DNA of 64,000 nt, from contig NZ_KB235910.1 of NCBI RefSeq assembly GCF_000332175.1, forward strand, positions 286,401-350,400, read 5' to 3'. Every line of letters begins with the position of its first letter. Position 1 is the first letter of the stretch. Made by a program: the position numbers and the translations under genes. Under the pieces are notes generated by a model, which had not been told where the DNA came from, ran no database searches, and saw only the letters and a list, made by a program, of their open reading frames with translations. Source of the stretch: Pseudanabaena sp. PCC 6802 (lineage in GTDB: Bacteria > Cyanobacteriota > Cyanobacteriia > Pseudanabaenales > Pseudanabaenaceae). Positions 44,959 through 53,775 of the stretch are shown piece after piece.

Positions 44959-46284
44959 CTAAATCAACGTAAAGTCACCAGTTGCCAAACCTGCAACGCC
45001 TTGCAAGAAAGCAAGGTCAACCGCAGCACCACTGCCAGCCCCATCAACATCAAACTTCAAGAATTGAGTTGCCGTATCAAATAAGAAGTTGGGGTTAGCA
45101 CCTAGTGCTACCGGCGCGGCACCAGAGACCAGGGTAAATCCGCCAGAGTTAGCTGCAGTTGTAATTGTACTGCTGGCAGTACCGCCAAACGCAGTCGCCA
45201 GGATTCTGATTTTGTCAGTACCGGAGACAAAATCGGTAATCGTATCAGTGCCTTCATTTGGAGCGCTAAAGGCGAATACACTAGCGCCGCTACCACCCGT
45301 GAGAGTGTCAGTACCCGCACCACCTACAAGCGTATTGTCACCAGCAGCACCATTGAGCGAGTCATTGCCTGCACCACCATCAATGAAGTCATTATCATCG
45401 CCACCATCAACGATGTCATTACCATTGCCACCGATTATCGAGTCATTGCCGGTACCGCCAACGATCGAGTCGTTACCATCCAAACCGCTAATCGTGTCTG
45501 CCCCACCAGCACCATTAATCGTATCGGCACCGCTAGTAGCGATCTTACCAGGCACGCCTGTAACTGGGTCAGAAGATGTAGCACCAATCGTTTCTGGCAA
45601 TTCGGTGCCCAGGATAGTATTGGGCGTGCTGCTGCCGCCACCGCCGCCGCTAGTTCCTAAGCTAATAAAGTCATCGCTGGTGATATTAGCTGCTGTAGCA
45701 CCAATTACGGTTGCGAGTAGCGCGCCGCCACTGGAAATTGTGACATTATCACCATTTTGAGCGATCGCCAGATCGGCAAAAGTTAAGGAGCCATCTAATC
45801 CGAATTTATCTTGTCCGTCCGCAAAGTCAGCGATCGTATCTTCGCCTGAAGCAGTGGCAACAACAAAAACATCATTACCTTCTCCACCCGTAAGCGTATC
45901 GTTACCTTGATCGCCATAGAGCGTGTCATTGCCTACGTCCCCGAATACCTGGTCGTTATCCTGTCCGCCGCGCACAAGATCGTTGCCCTGTCCGCCAAAG
46001 ACACTGTCATTGCCAATATTACCGTTAACAAAGCCATCATCACCAGCATTACCGTTGACGAGATCGTTACCCTGACCGCCGTAGACCGAGTCATTTCCCT
46101 GACCGCCATAGACTGAATCATCACCAGCATTACCGTTGACAACATCATTATCTGCGTTGCCATTGACGATATCGTTGCCAGCTAAGCCGCGCACGGTGTC
46201 GTTGCCAGCCAAGCCGCGAATATCATCGCCATTAGAAGTGCCATCTAGAAAATTATTACTGGCATCACCAAGAATATTTGCCAT
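44959..46284 (-). CDS. RTX calcium-binding repeat protein
   Basis: 442 residues from ATG 46284 (the frame extends 16 codons further, with an unlikely Cys-rich leader). Two arrays of Ca-binding nonapeptides (GGxGxDxxx), about 1-130 (NDSVYGGQGNDLVNGNAGDD) and about 235-320 (GGNGNDIVDGGDDNDFIDGG). Each is followed by a conserved domain (GEDTIADFADGQDKFGLDG; GTDTITDFVSGTDKIRILAT) seen at the end of secreted RTX proteins. No Sec signal; export by a type I system is likely. The C-terminus ends FTLI. Confidence 0.85.
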   Translation of the reverse strand: MANILGDASNNFLDGTSNGDDIRGLAGNDTVRGLAGNDIVNGNADNDVVNGNAGDDSVYGGQGNDSVYGGQGNDLVNGNAGDDGFVNGNIGNDSVFGGQGNDLVRGGQDNDQVFGDVGNDTLYGDQGNDTLTGGEGNDVFVVATASGEDTIADFADGQDKFGLDGSLTFADLAIAQNGDNVTISSGGALLATVIGATAANITSDDFISLGTSGGGGGSSTPNTILGTELPETIGATSSDPVTGVPGKIATSGADTINGAGGADTISGLDGNDSIVGGTGNDSIIGGNGNDIVDGGDDNDFIDGGAGNDSLNGAAGDNTLVGGAGTDTLTGGSGASVFAFSAPNEGTDTITDFVSGTDKIRILATAFGGTASSTITTAANSGGFTLVSGAAPVALGANPNFLFDTATQFLKFDVDGAGSGAAVDLAFLQGVAGLATGDFTLI

Positions 46285-46568
46285 ATGTCGTTGTTGGGAG
46301 CTTTTAGAACATTTGCCAGAGCACCTTAGCATTAGTTTTTAATTTCGTCAAAATAAGTTTTATCAAAATTGATAAAAATAGGATATAATTTCTAGGGCAT
46401 TTTTAGGAAGTTTGGTTTGGACTGTAATTCTCAAAGAAAAGTTCAGAATTTTGCGATCTGCTGTCAAGAACTTAAGCAAAATTTAAACTTCTGTCTAAGG
46501 ACTACTTCTCGCAACCCGCAATAAACTCTAAACTACATGGATATAGTAAAAAACATTTACATAAGTCC

Positions 46569-47003
46569 ATGGCAACTCCTACAGGATTCGGCAAAGTTAC
46601 CGCACCAAAGCCTAAAGCTGAGAAAAATAAAGCTAAGCGTACGGTAGCTAGTCAAAAATATGAAGAAATGAAAAGCTCTGGCTTGCCAGAGTTTAGTATT
46701 TACGTGCGGATTAAGGGAAAACCCAATTGGATACCTGCTGGTTCTATGACCGTCGATCGCAGCGACAAAATTAGTCTAGCCATCTACCAACAGGAAGAAG
46801 AGCTAATCGAAGGTGTTATGCGCTTATATCCCAAAATGCGTCAGTACCAGAGCCAGCTAGAGTATGGCTATCGGCTCAAGCAATTTAATGACGAAGCGAT
46901 CGCCGTTGCCATTCCTCCACAACCAACACTGGGCGATGCCATGCAAGCAAAGCTCAAACAATGGCAAGGGCAATTTACTAAGTTGTTCGACCGGAAAGGC
47001 TAA
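46569..47003 (+). CDS. HHL1-like protein
   Basis: 144 residues. The Lys/Ala-rich N-terminus (about 1-30) precedes a domain with SGLPEFSIYVRIKGKPNWIP, AGSMTVDRSDKISLAIYQQE, EELIEGVMRLYPKM and LEYGYRLKQFNDEAIAVA. This pattern matches, from memory, the HHL1 family; the plant protein protects photosystem II under strong light. No membrane helix is visible. Single gene, divergent from the RTX gene over 284 bases that hold the promoters. Confidence 0.68.
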   Translation: MATPTGFGKVTAPKPKAEKNKAKRTVASQKYEEMKSSGLPEFSIYVRIKGKPNWIPAGSMTVDRSDKISLAIYQQEEELIEGVMRLYPKMRQYQSQLEYGYRLKQFNDEAIAVAIPPQPTLGDAMQAKLKQWQGQFTKLFDRKG

Positions 47004-47091
47004 GCATAATTCCCTCGAACTAGCCCCCTAAATCTCCGAATTTTGGGGAAGTTTGACGATCTGTTCCTCCAGAATAGGAGGCTGGGGGCAC

Positions 47092-47727
47092 TTAATAGCC
47101 TGCAATACTCAAAAGCAGGCTAACCGAATTCCCAGTCCAGATAAGTGCCACAAAACCGCCAGCGATCGCTAACGGCACCAGGAGTGCCAAACGCCACGCA
47201 CTGACTGCGATCGCTACCGATGCTGCCCATACCTGCCAGACGATAAACCATAACATTACAACTAATGCCGCACTGGTACCCCACTCCCCGCGAAGGCTTA
47301 AGGCAGGGCCGATAAAAATCCAGGGTAGGCTGGCAAATGCAGTCAGAGAGAGCAACACGTTCAGATCGATCTGACGTTGAAATACTGTTGCGAGGCGCTG
47401 TAGCAGGAGCGAGAAAATCAACCAGCCAACTAGGGCAGCCACAACCGTTGGTACGATTTGCGATGGTCGTCTACCCGTACGGATCGACTCCAAAACATTC
47501 ACCAATACAAGCACGCATACACCGCCTATTGCAGAAGGGCGCGATCGCAGGCTGGCAAATGCCTGGGCGGGCGTAAATAGAGTGCCGTAGATATCTTCTA
47601 AAAATCGCGCGATCGCTCCCGTAGTCGTCGATCCTCCACCTGGAGAGGGTAGCTGCTCTACTTGTGCGATCTCCTCGCTAGCAGGATCGCTTGATTCGTC
47701 GTTTGGAGGCTGCATATCTACATTCAT
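47092..47727 (-). CDS. Yip1-domain membrane protein
   Basis: 211 residues from ATG 47727 (ATG 47715 is also possible). An acidic Ser/Pro-rich N-terminus, then FLEDIYGTLFTPAQAFASLR, the amphipathic start of bacterial Yip1 domains, and five membrane helices (from AIGGVCVLVLVNVLESIRTG through LALLVPLAIAGGFVALIW). Function in bacteria is unknown. It converges with the HHL1-like gene. Confidence 0.8.
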   Translation of the reverse strand: MNVDMQPPNDESSDPASEEIAQVEQLPSPGGGSTTTGAIARFLEDIYGTLFTPAQAFASLRSRPSAIGGVCVLVLVNVLESIRTGRRPSQIVPTVVAALVGWLIFSLLLQRLATVFQRQIDLNVLLSLTAFASLPWIFIGPALSLRGEWGTSAALVVMLWFIVWQVWAASVAIAVSAWRLALLVPLAIAGGFVALIWTGNSVSLLLSIAGY

Positions 47728-48212
47728 CAGGATCGAATTAATTATTAACAGAATTCTCAATCATTTACATTCATAACGCAATGTGCAACTTTCCCCATTG
47801 CCCTAACTCTAAATCCCTCTCCCAGAGCGGGAAAGAGACTTTGACCGATTCTGGTTCCTCTTCTCCCAAGGCAGGAGAAGGGGCTGGGGGATGAGGGAGC
47901 ACGTTAGTTGCATCGCGCTTCATAGTAATTTTTGCTCATTACATATGACTGAATTTATTCTCATGAGATAGCCAGCAATGCCAACATTTCAACCAATGGT
48001 TACTGCGCCTTGAAGGCACCGCTCTATAAATCTACTTAATAAAAATCTACAGTCAGTTGGAGGGGAAAATCTTAATTCTTTAAGGAAAATTGCCTGTTAA
48101 TACGCAATTCTTTTCTATAGTCAAGTCTACAGGGAAAGATATCTTGGACGTGACTAGTGTGTTGTCTGGCGCGTTGCAAGTGAACACTTTTGAATAAAGA
48201 AGGAAAACCTGC
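47728..48212. other. Long intergenic region with a CCCTCTCCC / GGGGATGAGGG repeat
   Basis: 485 bases without a gene. 47811-47901 has CTAAATCCCTCTCCCAGAGC, TTCTCCCAAGGCAGGAGAAG and GGGCTGGGGGATGAGGGAGC, an imperfect inverted repeat of a type scattered in cyanobacterial genomes. The right part (48000-48212) is AT-rich and presumably holds the promoter of the RTX-cupin gene; AAGAAGGAAAA lies about 10 bases before its ATG. Confidence 0.5.
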
Positions 48213-49889
48213 ATGGCTGTAATTACTGAAGCTCCATTCAACGGGACTCCGCTTGCCGACTTGATTACCGGGTCTCCAGAGGATGATGCAATTAATGGAT
48301 TTCGAGGTGACGACACTATTAATGGAGGGGATGGCAACGATAACATCAATGGTGGTTTTAATCAGGACTTAATTAATGGTGGCAATGGCAATGATGTTTT
48401 AATTGGCGATCGCGGTATAGATACCCTGGTAGGCGGGGCGGGCAGCGATACGTTTGTAGTTGCCAGAGCACCTGGAAGTAGCGGCTCCACCGAGGGCGAC
48501 ATCATTGCGGATTTCAATCCAGCCGAGGACAAGATCGGACTGGGTAGCGGCATAACTTTCGACCAGTTAGACGTGCGGATTGAGGGGAATAATGCTCGCC
48601 TCGTCGATCGCTTGACGGGACAACCCCTGGCGATCGTAACGAACATTACCAGTTTGAGCGCAGCTAACTTTACCTCCGTCCCAGTGGGTGACTTTGGGCG
48701 TGGCAATGTCGATCTAAACGGTCTGCCAGAGGGGGTCAGGGTAGTCGGTTTCTTTAACCTGGATGACGAGCGAGCCTACTACCTCTCGTCGTCGATTTAT
48801 ACCGACTACGCCAACCAGCGCGATACCCGACAAAGATTCGTTTCGTTTGACTTCCTGCAACCCCCATCGCCCAATGAGGGTACAAGGGTTGGACCTTTAC
48901 CCCATACCCATTTCAACGAATTTGAGTGCTTCTTCGTGGTTGATGGCACTTTTACCTTCACAGTTGGTATGCAAGATGGCACGATTATGGAGGAGAAAGT
49001 ATCTGCAGGTCAACTAGCCTATGGGCCACAGGGTCGCGTCCACGGCTTCCGTCTCGATCCGGGTACTGGCCCCGGCAGAATCTACTCTTTTGCTCTGCCG
49101 GCTGGATTAGACGATTTCTTTGTTAATTCTGGCGATGAAGTTGGCAATCGGTACAATCCGATTCCACCCATTACCCTAGAGGAAATCAGTCGCACGGCTT
49201 TCTGGGCACAGCAACGCAACGATGCCCTCTTTATCCCCAACGCAGATGGTACCGGTTCCGTAGATGGCCGTCCCGTGCCTACGTTCCGACCAGATTGGCC
49301 GGATCATCACTCAGCAGATATTTATGATGAAAGTCGGCCTGAGATCCTCGGGCCATTTGGCGAGACGCGGCGCTCTTTGCTGACCCCCGAGGAGGTAGGT
49401 GCAGTAACCGGGCAGTTTGCCTGGAAAGGAACGGGTACGGCAAAGTTCGTTCAAGATTTATCTAATCCCTTCGTACCTTTCCGTGGGCCGAACGAAGTAG
49501 CGTTCCTAGACCCCAATGTCCCAGTCTATCCTGGCGGCACTATTAGCTACGACTACATCTCATTGGAGCCAGGACACGAATTCGCGCCGCTATATACCGA
49601 TCCTAGAGATGGGTTTAATCTGTTCTACACGCTGGATGGAGAACTCTCGCTCCAGTTTGCCAATGGTAAGACGATTACCGTGCCGCCTTTAACCTTCATA
49701 CAAATTCCAAATGGCGTGGCATACTCGATCGCTAATTTTGGCTCTACTCCGGCTAATACGCTGGCAATCGATCCTTTCAACGCACCTGTACCTGGAAATC
49801 TCAGTCCCTCCGAAAATCCTGGGCTTGATTTCTATACTTTAAGTCAACCACCCGACGGCTCGTTCCTACCACCAGCTATACCTGCCTAA
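48213..49889 (+). CDS. RTX repeat protein fused to two cupin domains
   Basis: 558 residues. About 1-85 are RTX Ca-binding repeats (DDTINGGDGNDNINGGFNQD). About 85-155 is the linker domain usual after them (GDIIADFNPAEDKIGLGSGI). Then a bicupin region: the first cupin has HTHFNEFECFFVVDGTFTFT and a later RVHGF histidine; the second (about 435-520) has EPGHEFAPLYTDPRDG and LDGELSLQF but fewer metal ligands. Bicupins include dioxygenases and isomerases; the reaction here cannot be told. Probably exported by a type I system. Confidence 0.82.
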   Translation: MAVITEAPFNGTPLADLITGSPEDDAINGFRGDDTINGGDGNDNINGGFNQDLINGGNGNDVLIGDRGIDTLVGGAGSDTFVVARAPGSSGSTEGDIIADFNPAEDKIGLGSGITFDQLDVRIEGNNARLVDRLTGQPLAIVTNITSLSAANFTSVPVGDFGRGNVDLNGLPEGVRVVGFFNLDDERAYYLSSSIYTDYANQRDTRQRFVSFDFLQPPSPNEGTRVGPLPHTHFNEFECFFVVDGTFTFTVGMQDGTIMEEKVSAGQLAYGPQGRVHGFRLDPGTGPGRIYSFALPAGLDDFFVNSGDEVGNRYNPIPPITLEEISRTAFWAQQRNDALFIPNADGTGSVDGRPVPTFRPDWPDHHSADIYDESRPEILGPFGETRRSLLTPEEVGAVTGQFAWKGTGTAKFVQDLSNPFVPFRGPNEVAFLDPNVPVYPGGTISYDYISLEPGHEFAPLYTDPRDGFNLFYTLDGELSLQFANGKTITVPPLTFIQIPNGVAYSIANFGSTPANTLAIDPFNAPVPGNLSPSENPGLDFYTLSQPPDGSFLPPAIPA

Positions 49890-49937
49890 TTTTAGGTAGG
49901 GGTATTGAGGCAGTGGGGCAGACATATAAATCTGCCC

Positions 49938-50429
49938 CTATTGTGGTTTTAGCCATTCTTCTAATTTAGCGGTTACCTTGTCAGTGATTTGGGTGGCAAT
50001 CAAGCTGCGTTTTTGCTGGCGGCTCCACTGTTGGAATTGTTTTTCGTATTCGGCACTGTCGGTTTGGTAGGTCGCCCAAGCGTCCAGGGCAACTGCCAGT
50101 CCCCAACCCAACAAGGGGTAAATTGCCCAGGAAATGTTACCAGATGTTAGGAGATTGATGCCAATCAGAAAAGCGTTGACCAGGGCGTATTTGATCGCAT
50201 GGTCGCGGAATTTTTTTTTCCTATAGGTGTCGAATACAACCCGTTCTCGATCCTGCACGCTTTGAGCCAGCCATTCCTGTTCGGCGATCGCGAAGTCTGC
50301 ATCGCTAATCCCCAGATCGGAGGCAATTTCCCGTACTTGCTCTCGTGTCAGATCCTGTCTCGCCCCTTTACGAGCGATCGCTTTTTGTAAGATCTGCTGT
50401 ACTTGTTCTTCGTTATAAAAATCAGGCAT
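49938..50429 (-). CDS. 2TM-domain protein with N-terminal helical module
   Basis: 163 residues. The first about 55 residues form a helical module (LTREQVREIASDLGISDADF) found ahead of 2TM domains in cyanobacteria. Then KKKFRDHAIKYALVNAFLIG and a second helix (YPLLGWGLAVALDAWATYQ) make the two-membrane-helix hairpin. The C-terminus is charged. Function unknown. Single gene. Confidence 0.75.
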   Translation of the reverse strand: MPDFYNEEQVQQILQKAIARKGARQDLTREQVREIASDLGISDADFAIAEQEWLAQSVQDRERVVFDTYRKKKFRDHAIKYALVNAFLIGINLLTSGNISWAIYPLLGWGLAVALDAWATYQTDSAEYEKQFQQWSRQQKRSLIATQITDKVTAKLEEWLKPQ

Positions 50430-50571
50430 AGCCAGGACCTAGCTTAAGCATTTAGATATGTAATATTTTAGATCGGCAGGCTTTAGTAATATAGCGATCG
50501 GCTTTCAGCTTTCAGCGATCGGCTTTTTTAGAGGGTCAATCTACAAGTGGTTCGATACATCTTATATAGCA

Positions 50572-50628
50572 ATGCTAAGTCATTTATGAACGGGGTACCC
50601 CGTCCTAAACCTGTTGACTATAGCTATA
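50572..50628. repeat. Family-2 fragment
   Basis: Right-hand end of a family-2 element: GGGGTACCCCGTCCTAAACC then TGTTGACTATAGCTATA. The left end is missing or too decayed to place. It lies 54 bases before cbiT. Confidence 0.5.
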
Positions 50629-50682
50629 CTTGGAAACTTTGATATCTACATAAAACTTTACAAGGTTTAAAAGGAGTTGTTA

Positions 50683-51285
50683 ATGCACGAGCAGATCTGG
50701 CCTTATGTTACTCCCGGCATTCCCGACGATCTATTCGAGCGTTTGCCCGGTATACCCATGAGTAAATGCGAGGTCAGACTGCTGATGATCGCGCATCTGC
50801 GGTTACTACCCAATTCCGTGCTCTGGGATATCGGTGCGGGCACGGGTACTATTCCCGTAGAGACTGGACTGATGTGTCCGAACGGTCGGATCGTGGCGAT
50901 CGAGCGCGATGAGGATGTGGTCGAACTGATCGGGCGAAATTGCCAGAAATTTGGGGTCAAGAATGTCGAAATAGTTGTGGGTAGCGCGCCAGAGTGTCTC
51001 AGCACGCTCGACCATACTCCCGATCGCGTTTGCATTGAAGGGGGGCGATCGATTAAAGACATCTTGCAACACGTATGGGAACGCCTGCCTTTGAAGGGTA
51101 GAGTTGTAGCTACTGCCTCGACCTTAGAAGGGCTATATGGTATTTCTGAAAGCTTCGCCGAACTACACGTGCGTAATATCGAGGTGGTACAGTCCGCTGT
51201 AAACCGCCTGGAAACCCGAGGCAATCGGCAAACCTTTGCCGCTGTCAATCCCATGTTTATTTTGAGCGGGGAGAAGTTGGAGTAG
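50683..51285 (+). CDS. cbiT: Cobalt-precorrin C15-methyltransferase (decarboxylating), CbiT
   Basis: SAM-dependent methyltransferase and decarboxylase of cobalamin synthesis. 200 residues from ATG 50683, with AAAGGAG eight bases upstream. GIPMSKCEVRLLMIAHLRLL and the SAM motif LWDIGAGTGTIPVETGL identify CbiT; then GRIVAIERDEDVVELIGRN and DRVCIEGGRSIKDIL. In many cyanobacteria CbiE and CbiT are fused as CobL; here CbiT stands alone and no other cob/cbi gene is adjacent. Confidence 0.92.
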   Translation: MHEQIWPYVTPGIPDDLFERLPGIPMSKCEVRLLMIAHLRLLPNSVLWDIGAGTGTIPVETGLMCPNGRIVAIERDEDVVELIGRNCQKFGVKNVEIVVGSAPECLSTLDHTPDRVCIEGGRSIKDILQHVWERLPLKGRVVATASTLEGLYGISESFAELHVRNIEVVQSAVNRLETRGNRQTFAAVNPMFILSGEKLE

Positions 51286-51443
51286 GGGGGGTAGGTTGAA
51301 AGTCAATTCACCCCTACAGAGACGATAAAGACCACGTGCTGGAGCTATAAATGAGGGCGTAAAATAGGGATAAACCCAATGCGGCAAGTATGGCATTCGG
51401 TAATTTTGCTTTTAGCATTATTTACAACTCATTGCTTCAGTGT

Positions 51444-51600
51444 TATAGCGGTTTTCAGATGAAAACGAGAAGGGGGTTTGGAGGCGTTGCCCCCAAGAAG
51501 GGGAGGCAGGGCGGTCTTGGGGGTTCCCCCCTAGAGCCACTGCCGTGTTCTACCCCTTCCCCCCGTCAATCAAACCTGTTCTCAATTGAAAAACGCTATA
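51444..51600. mobile_element. MITE-like element, family 1, copy 3
   Basis: 157 bases, the best-preserved copy. Ends TATAGCGGTTTTCAGATGAA and CAATTGAAAAACGCTATA; core GAGGCGTTGCCCCCAAGAAG and GGTCTTGGGGGTTCCCCCC. It differs from 36925-37079 at only a few positions, which suggests recent movement. Confidence 0.75.
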
Positions 51601-51695
51601 ACTAATGTAGATCGAGCAAGTAATTTGCTGATATAGCTGCGGACAGATTCTGCTGATATAGCTGCAGACAGATATTCTGGGAACATAGATAGGGG

Positions 51696-52109
51696 GTGGG
51701 TGGGTATGAACGGTATTCTAACCCCGCCTCCTATCCTGAGTCTTTGCCTTACCAATTGTCAAGGTTCTCTACCTTTGCCAGAGTTTGGAGGTTCCGGCTT
51801 TGGCCTACCTTTCACTCGGCAATCGAAGCCATTCAATATCCTTGTTTAATTGTTGAGGTTTTATCTCCAAGTACGGCCAGTTATGACCGAGGTGATAAGT
51901 TTAGATTGTATCGTCGCAATCCTAGGCTGCAAGATTATGTTTTAGTTGATGCGGAAAAAATAGCGATCGATTTATACTGCAAAAACGATCGCGATCGTTG
52001 GGAGATTTTTAATTATCAGGCGGGGGATAATATCGAGTTGCAAAGTGTAGGGTTAAGCTTTTCCATTGAGTCGGTTTATGAGGATATTGTTTTTGAGAAA
52101 TCCGTATAA
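51696..52109 (+). pseudogene. 5'-truncated Uma2-family nuclease gene
   Basis: From about codon 45 the frame reads IQYPCLIVEVLSPSTASYDR, GDKFRLYRRNPRLQDYVLVD and SVGLSFSIESVYEDIVF, the C-terminal half of Uma2 (PD-(D/E)XK-fold) proteins with the E-V-L-S-x-S-T catalytic block. The preceding 45 codons do not resemble the family, and the N-terminal half is missing. Probably a decayed gene whose 5' part was replaced. Confidence 0.65.
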
Positions 52110-52140
52110 ATTGTCAGTATTTTTTATCAGTTTTTGAGTG

Positions 52141-52287
52141 ATGAGTATTACAACTGTTAATCAAAAAAAGCTCAAACTGCTATTTCAAGAAAAGCGCGAG
52201 GAGATGTTACAGATTGCCGCTAAGCATGGGGCGTTTAATGTGCGGGTGTTTGTCTCTTTGGCGAGAGGTGAGGAGACAGATTTTTAG
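52141..52287 (+). pseudogene. Truncated MNT-type nucleotidyltransferase
   Basis: 48 codons ending in [34 protein letters not shown] corresponds to the start of small MNT/MntA-type nucleotidyltransferases, antitoxins of HEPN toxins. The catalytic GSxARG motif has become VSLARG, and the frame stops before the DxD aspartates. No HEPN partner is seen. Confidence 0.6.
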
Positions 52288-52366
52288 TGGCTTATTGACA
52301 GCAAAAACGACCTTCGAGAGTTACTTGGAACTCCCCAAAGCCTTACCAGTAAAGGTTCCCCAACCG

Positions 52367-52413
<47 letters not shown>

Positions 52414-52492
52414 AAGTCACTTATGATTAGGAGTACTAATAAGTAAGGATTTTGGGCATTGTCAATAAAGTATCTGGGCGTAAATCTGGGCG

Positions 52493-52867
52493 TTACTGCT
52501 GTTCTAACAGTCGGTCTACCTTGTTCTCGATCGCATTGAGTTTTCTCAAGATAGTGGGGCGATCGCTATCCAGAGACGCTAACAGGTTGGCAATACCTAA
52601 GGTGGCTTGTCTGAGTTCGGCGCGTTCCTGTTCCGCTGCCTGTTGGGTTGCAACCAACTGAGCTACATCCCTGCCGATCGCTTGGGTTACTGCCGTGAGA
52701 TCTTCCAATTGCTCGTCAATCCGACTCATACGTTCGTTACTGACAGCGGTAGCTTCGCGTATCACTTCACGTATAGACGCGATCCCTTCACTATTGGCAG
52801 CAATCGCCGTTGCTGCTGTGGCAGCAAACTTGTCTATAGTTTCATCTGTCCAACGTTCAACGCTCAT
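52493..52867 (-). CDS. Coiled-coil protein of unknown function
   Basis: 124 residues from ATG 52867. Almost entirely helical with heptad pattern (VSNERMSRIDEQLEDLTAVT, LVATQQAAEQERAELRQA) and a C-terminal second coil (LRKLNAIENKVDRLLEQQ). Short coiled-coil proteins of this look are common on cyanobacterial islands and plasmids. It overlaps the RHH-like gene upstream by four bases (ATGA), so the two are translationally coupled. Function unknown. Confidence 0.6.
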   Translation of the reverse strand: MSVERWTDETIDKFAATAATAIAANSEGIASIREVIREATAVSNERMSRIDEQLEDLTAVTQAIGRDVAQLVATQQAAEQERAELRQATLGIANLLASLDSDRPTILRKLNAIENKVDRLLEQQ

Positions 52868-53073
52868 GATTTATCACCTCCCATCAATTCTCGCTGTGCT
52901 GCTTCGGTAATCACCCGTCGCAACCATGCAGATCTATTAGGAAGCGATCGCACTAAGGCATCAATATCCGCAGCGATCCTTACCGAAAGGTTTTGCCCTG
53001 CTAGTGGTGCGGTAGTACTATCGCAACGGGGTAATGCCTTTAGATTCTCAGGTCTGGGGTGTGGGTTTGGCAT
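52864..53073 (-). CDS. Possible ribbon-helix-helix protein
   Basis: 69 residues. After a Pro/Arg-rich leader, LSVRIAADIDALVRSLPNRS, AWLRRVITEAAQREL fits a ribbon-helix-helix fold (a strand with alternating residues, then two helices), as in CopG/ParD-type antitoxins and plasmid regulators. It overlaps the following coiled-coil gene by four bases. A candidate operator, the palindrome at 53084-53099, lies just upstream, consistent with autoregulation. Role uncertain. Confidence 0.6.
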   Translation of the reverse strand: MPNPHPRPENLKALPRCDSTTAPLAGQNLSVRIAADIDALVRSLPNRSAWLRRVITEAAQRELMGGDKS

Positions 53074-53083
53074 TCATTACTCA

Positions 53084-53099
53084 CAGTAATATACTACTG
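53084..53099. promoter_or_regulatory. Candidate operator, arms CAGTA / TACTG
   Basis: CAGTAATATACTACTG lies 11 bases upstream of the RHH-like start codon; the 5-base arms are perfect inverted repeats and the centre is near-palindromic. A related TACTGTAGATAGTA follows at 53095-53108. Suggestive only. Confidence 0.4.
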
Positions 53100-53158
53100 T
53101 AGATAGTAACACACAGAATGGCTGTAGACAACAATATATTGCAGTAGTGCTATTGACA

Positions 53159-53716
53159 TTAACCAACCCGTTCCCACATTAGCGATCGCCCGTTGCGATT
53201 GCACACCTGCCAGCGCTCGCCTTTCTCCAGAGCTTCGGCAATTAGTTGCTCTTCAGGAGTGCGATCGTGGCGTTTGGCGCGCGTGGATAAATTTTTAAAG
53301 CTAACATCCAGGTTGGCGCACAGCCTGGCAGTGCCTATAGGTGGCTCACTTTGGGGAGCAATTGTTCTCGCTGGCGAGGATATATCGGTTTTATTGGGCT
53401 TGCGCTCTAATTGGCTACTTGATCTGGCGATCGGGCTGCAAACTTCCTTCAACTCAGCCTCTAGATCGGATCTTATTATGTCTATACGTTCATCTAGACG
53501 TTTTTCGAGGTTGTCTAGTCGTTCGTCTATACGTCTTTCTAGATCGATCGTGTTTTGGTCTAATGCGGGAAGAGAAACGCGGCCATCTACAAAATCCTCA
53601 ACATACTGAAGTAGTAAAGCTGATGCGCTATATCGATTAACTGCTGCTCTGGCTTTAAATTTCTCCCATAGCTCTTCCTCTATTCGGAAAGTGGCTAGGG
53701 TGTCTTTTTTGATCAT
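53159..53716 (-). CDS. CopG-like DNA-binding domain with coiled coil, unknown function
   Basis: 185 residues. Residues 1-50 (TLATFRIEEELWEKFKARAA, RYSASALLLQYVEDFVDGR) fit a ribbon-helix-helix domain as in plasmid copy-control or partition proteins. About 55-95 is a charged coiled coil (ERRIDERLDNLEKRLDERID); a Ser/Pro linker follows, and about 130-185 is a second domain ending KGERWQVCNRNGRSLMWERVG. Three perfect palindromes begin one base upstream of its start codon and are the obvious binding sites for its product. It may control maintenance of the island. Confidence 0.65.
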   Translation of the reverse strand: MIKKDTLATFRIEEELWEKFKARAAVNRYSASALLLQYVEDFVDGRVSLPALDQNTIDLERRIDERLDNLEKRLDERIDIIRSDLEAELKEVCSPIARSSSQLERKPNKTDISSPARTIAPQSEPPIGTARLCANLDVSFKNLSTRAKRHDRTPEEQLIAEALEKGERWQVCNRNGRSLMWERVG

Positions 53717-53717
53717 T

Positions 53718-53775
53718 TCTATACTTGTATAGATTTTAGATATACAAGTATATCATACTTCTATACAGGTATAGA
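53718..53775 (-). promoter_or_regulatory. Triple palindromic operator with 21-base spacing
   Basis: Three perfect 16-base palindromes: TCTATACTTGTATAGA (53718-53733), GATATACAAGTATATC (53739-53754) and TCTATACAGGTATAGA (53760-53775). Starts are exactly 21 bases apart, two turns of DNA, so bound dimers would sit on one face. Consensus half-site NNTATAC. The array lies immediately before the start codon of the CopG-like gene. Confidence 0.8.

Noticed and set aside
45089..45760. 223-codon plus-strand frame opposite the RTX gene
   Set aside because: Its Pro/Ser/Val-rich product is the antisense of GGxGxD repeats; the minus strand encodes a clear RTX protein.
45330..46230. Short periodic repeats that could suggest a CRISPR array or minisatellite
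   Set aside because: The period follows the 9-residue RTX unit and the units vary as codons do; there are no constant repeats with unique spacers. I found no CRISPR array in the window.
50703..51254. 183-codon minus-strand frame
   Set aside because: Shadow of cbiT, which has a strong ribosome-binding site and a SAM motif.
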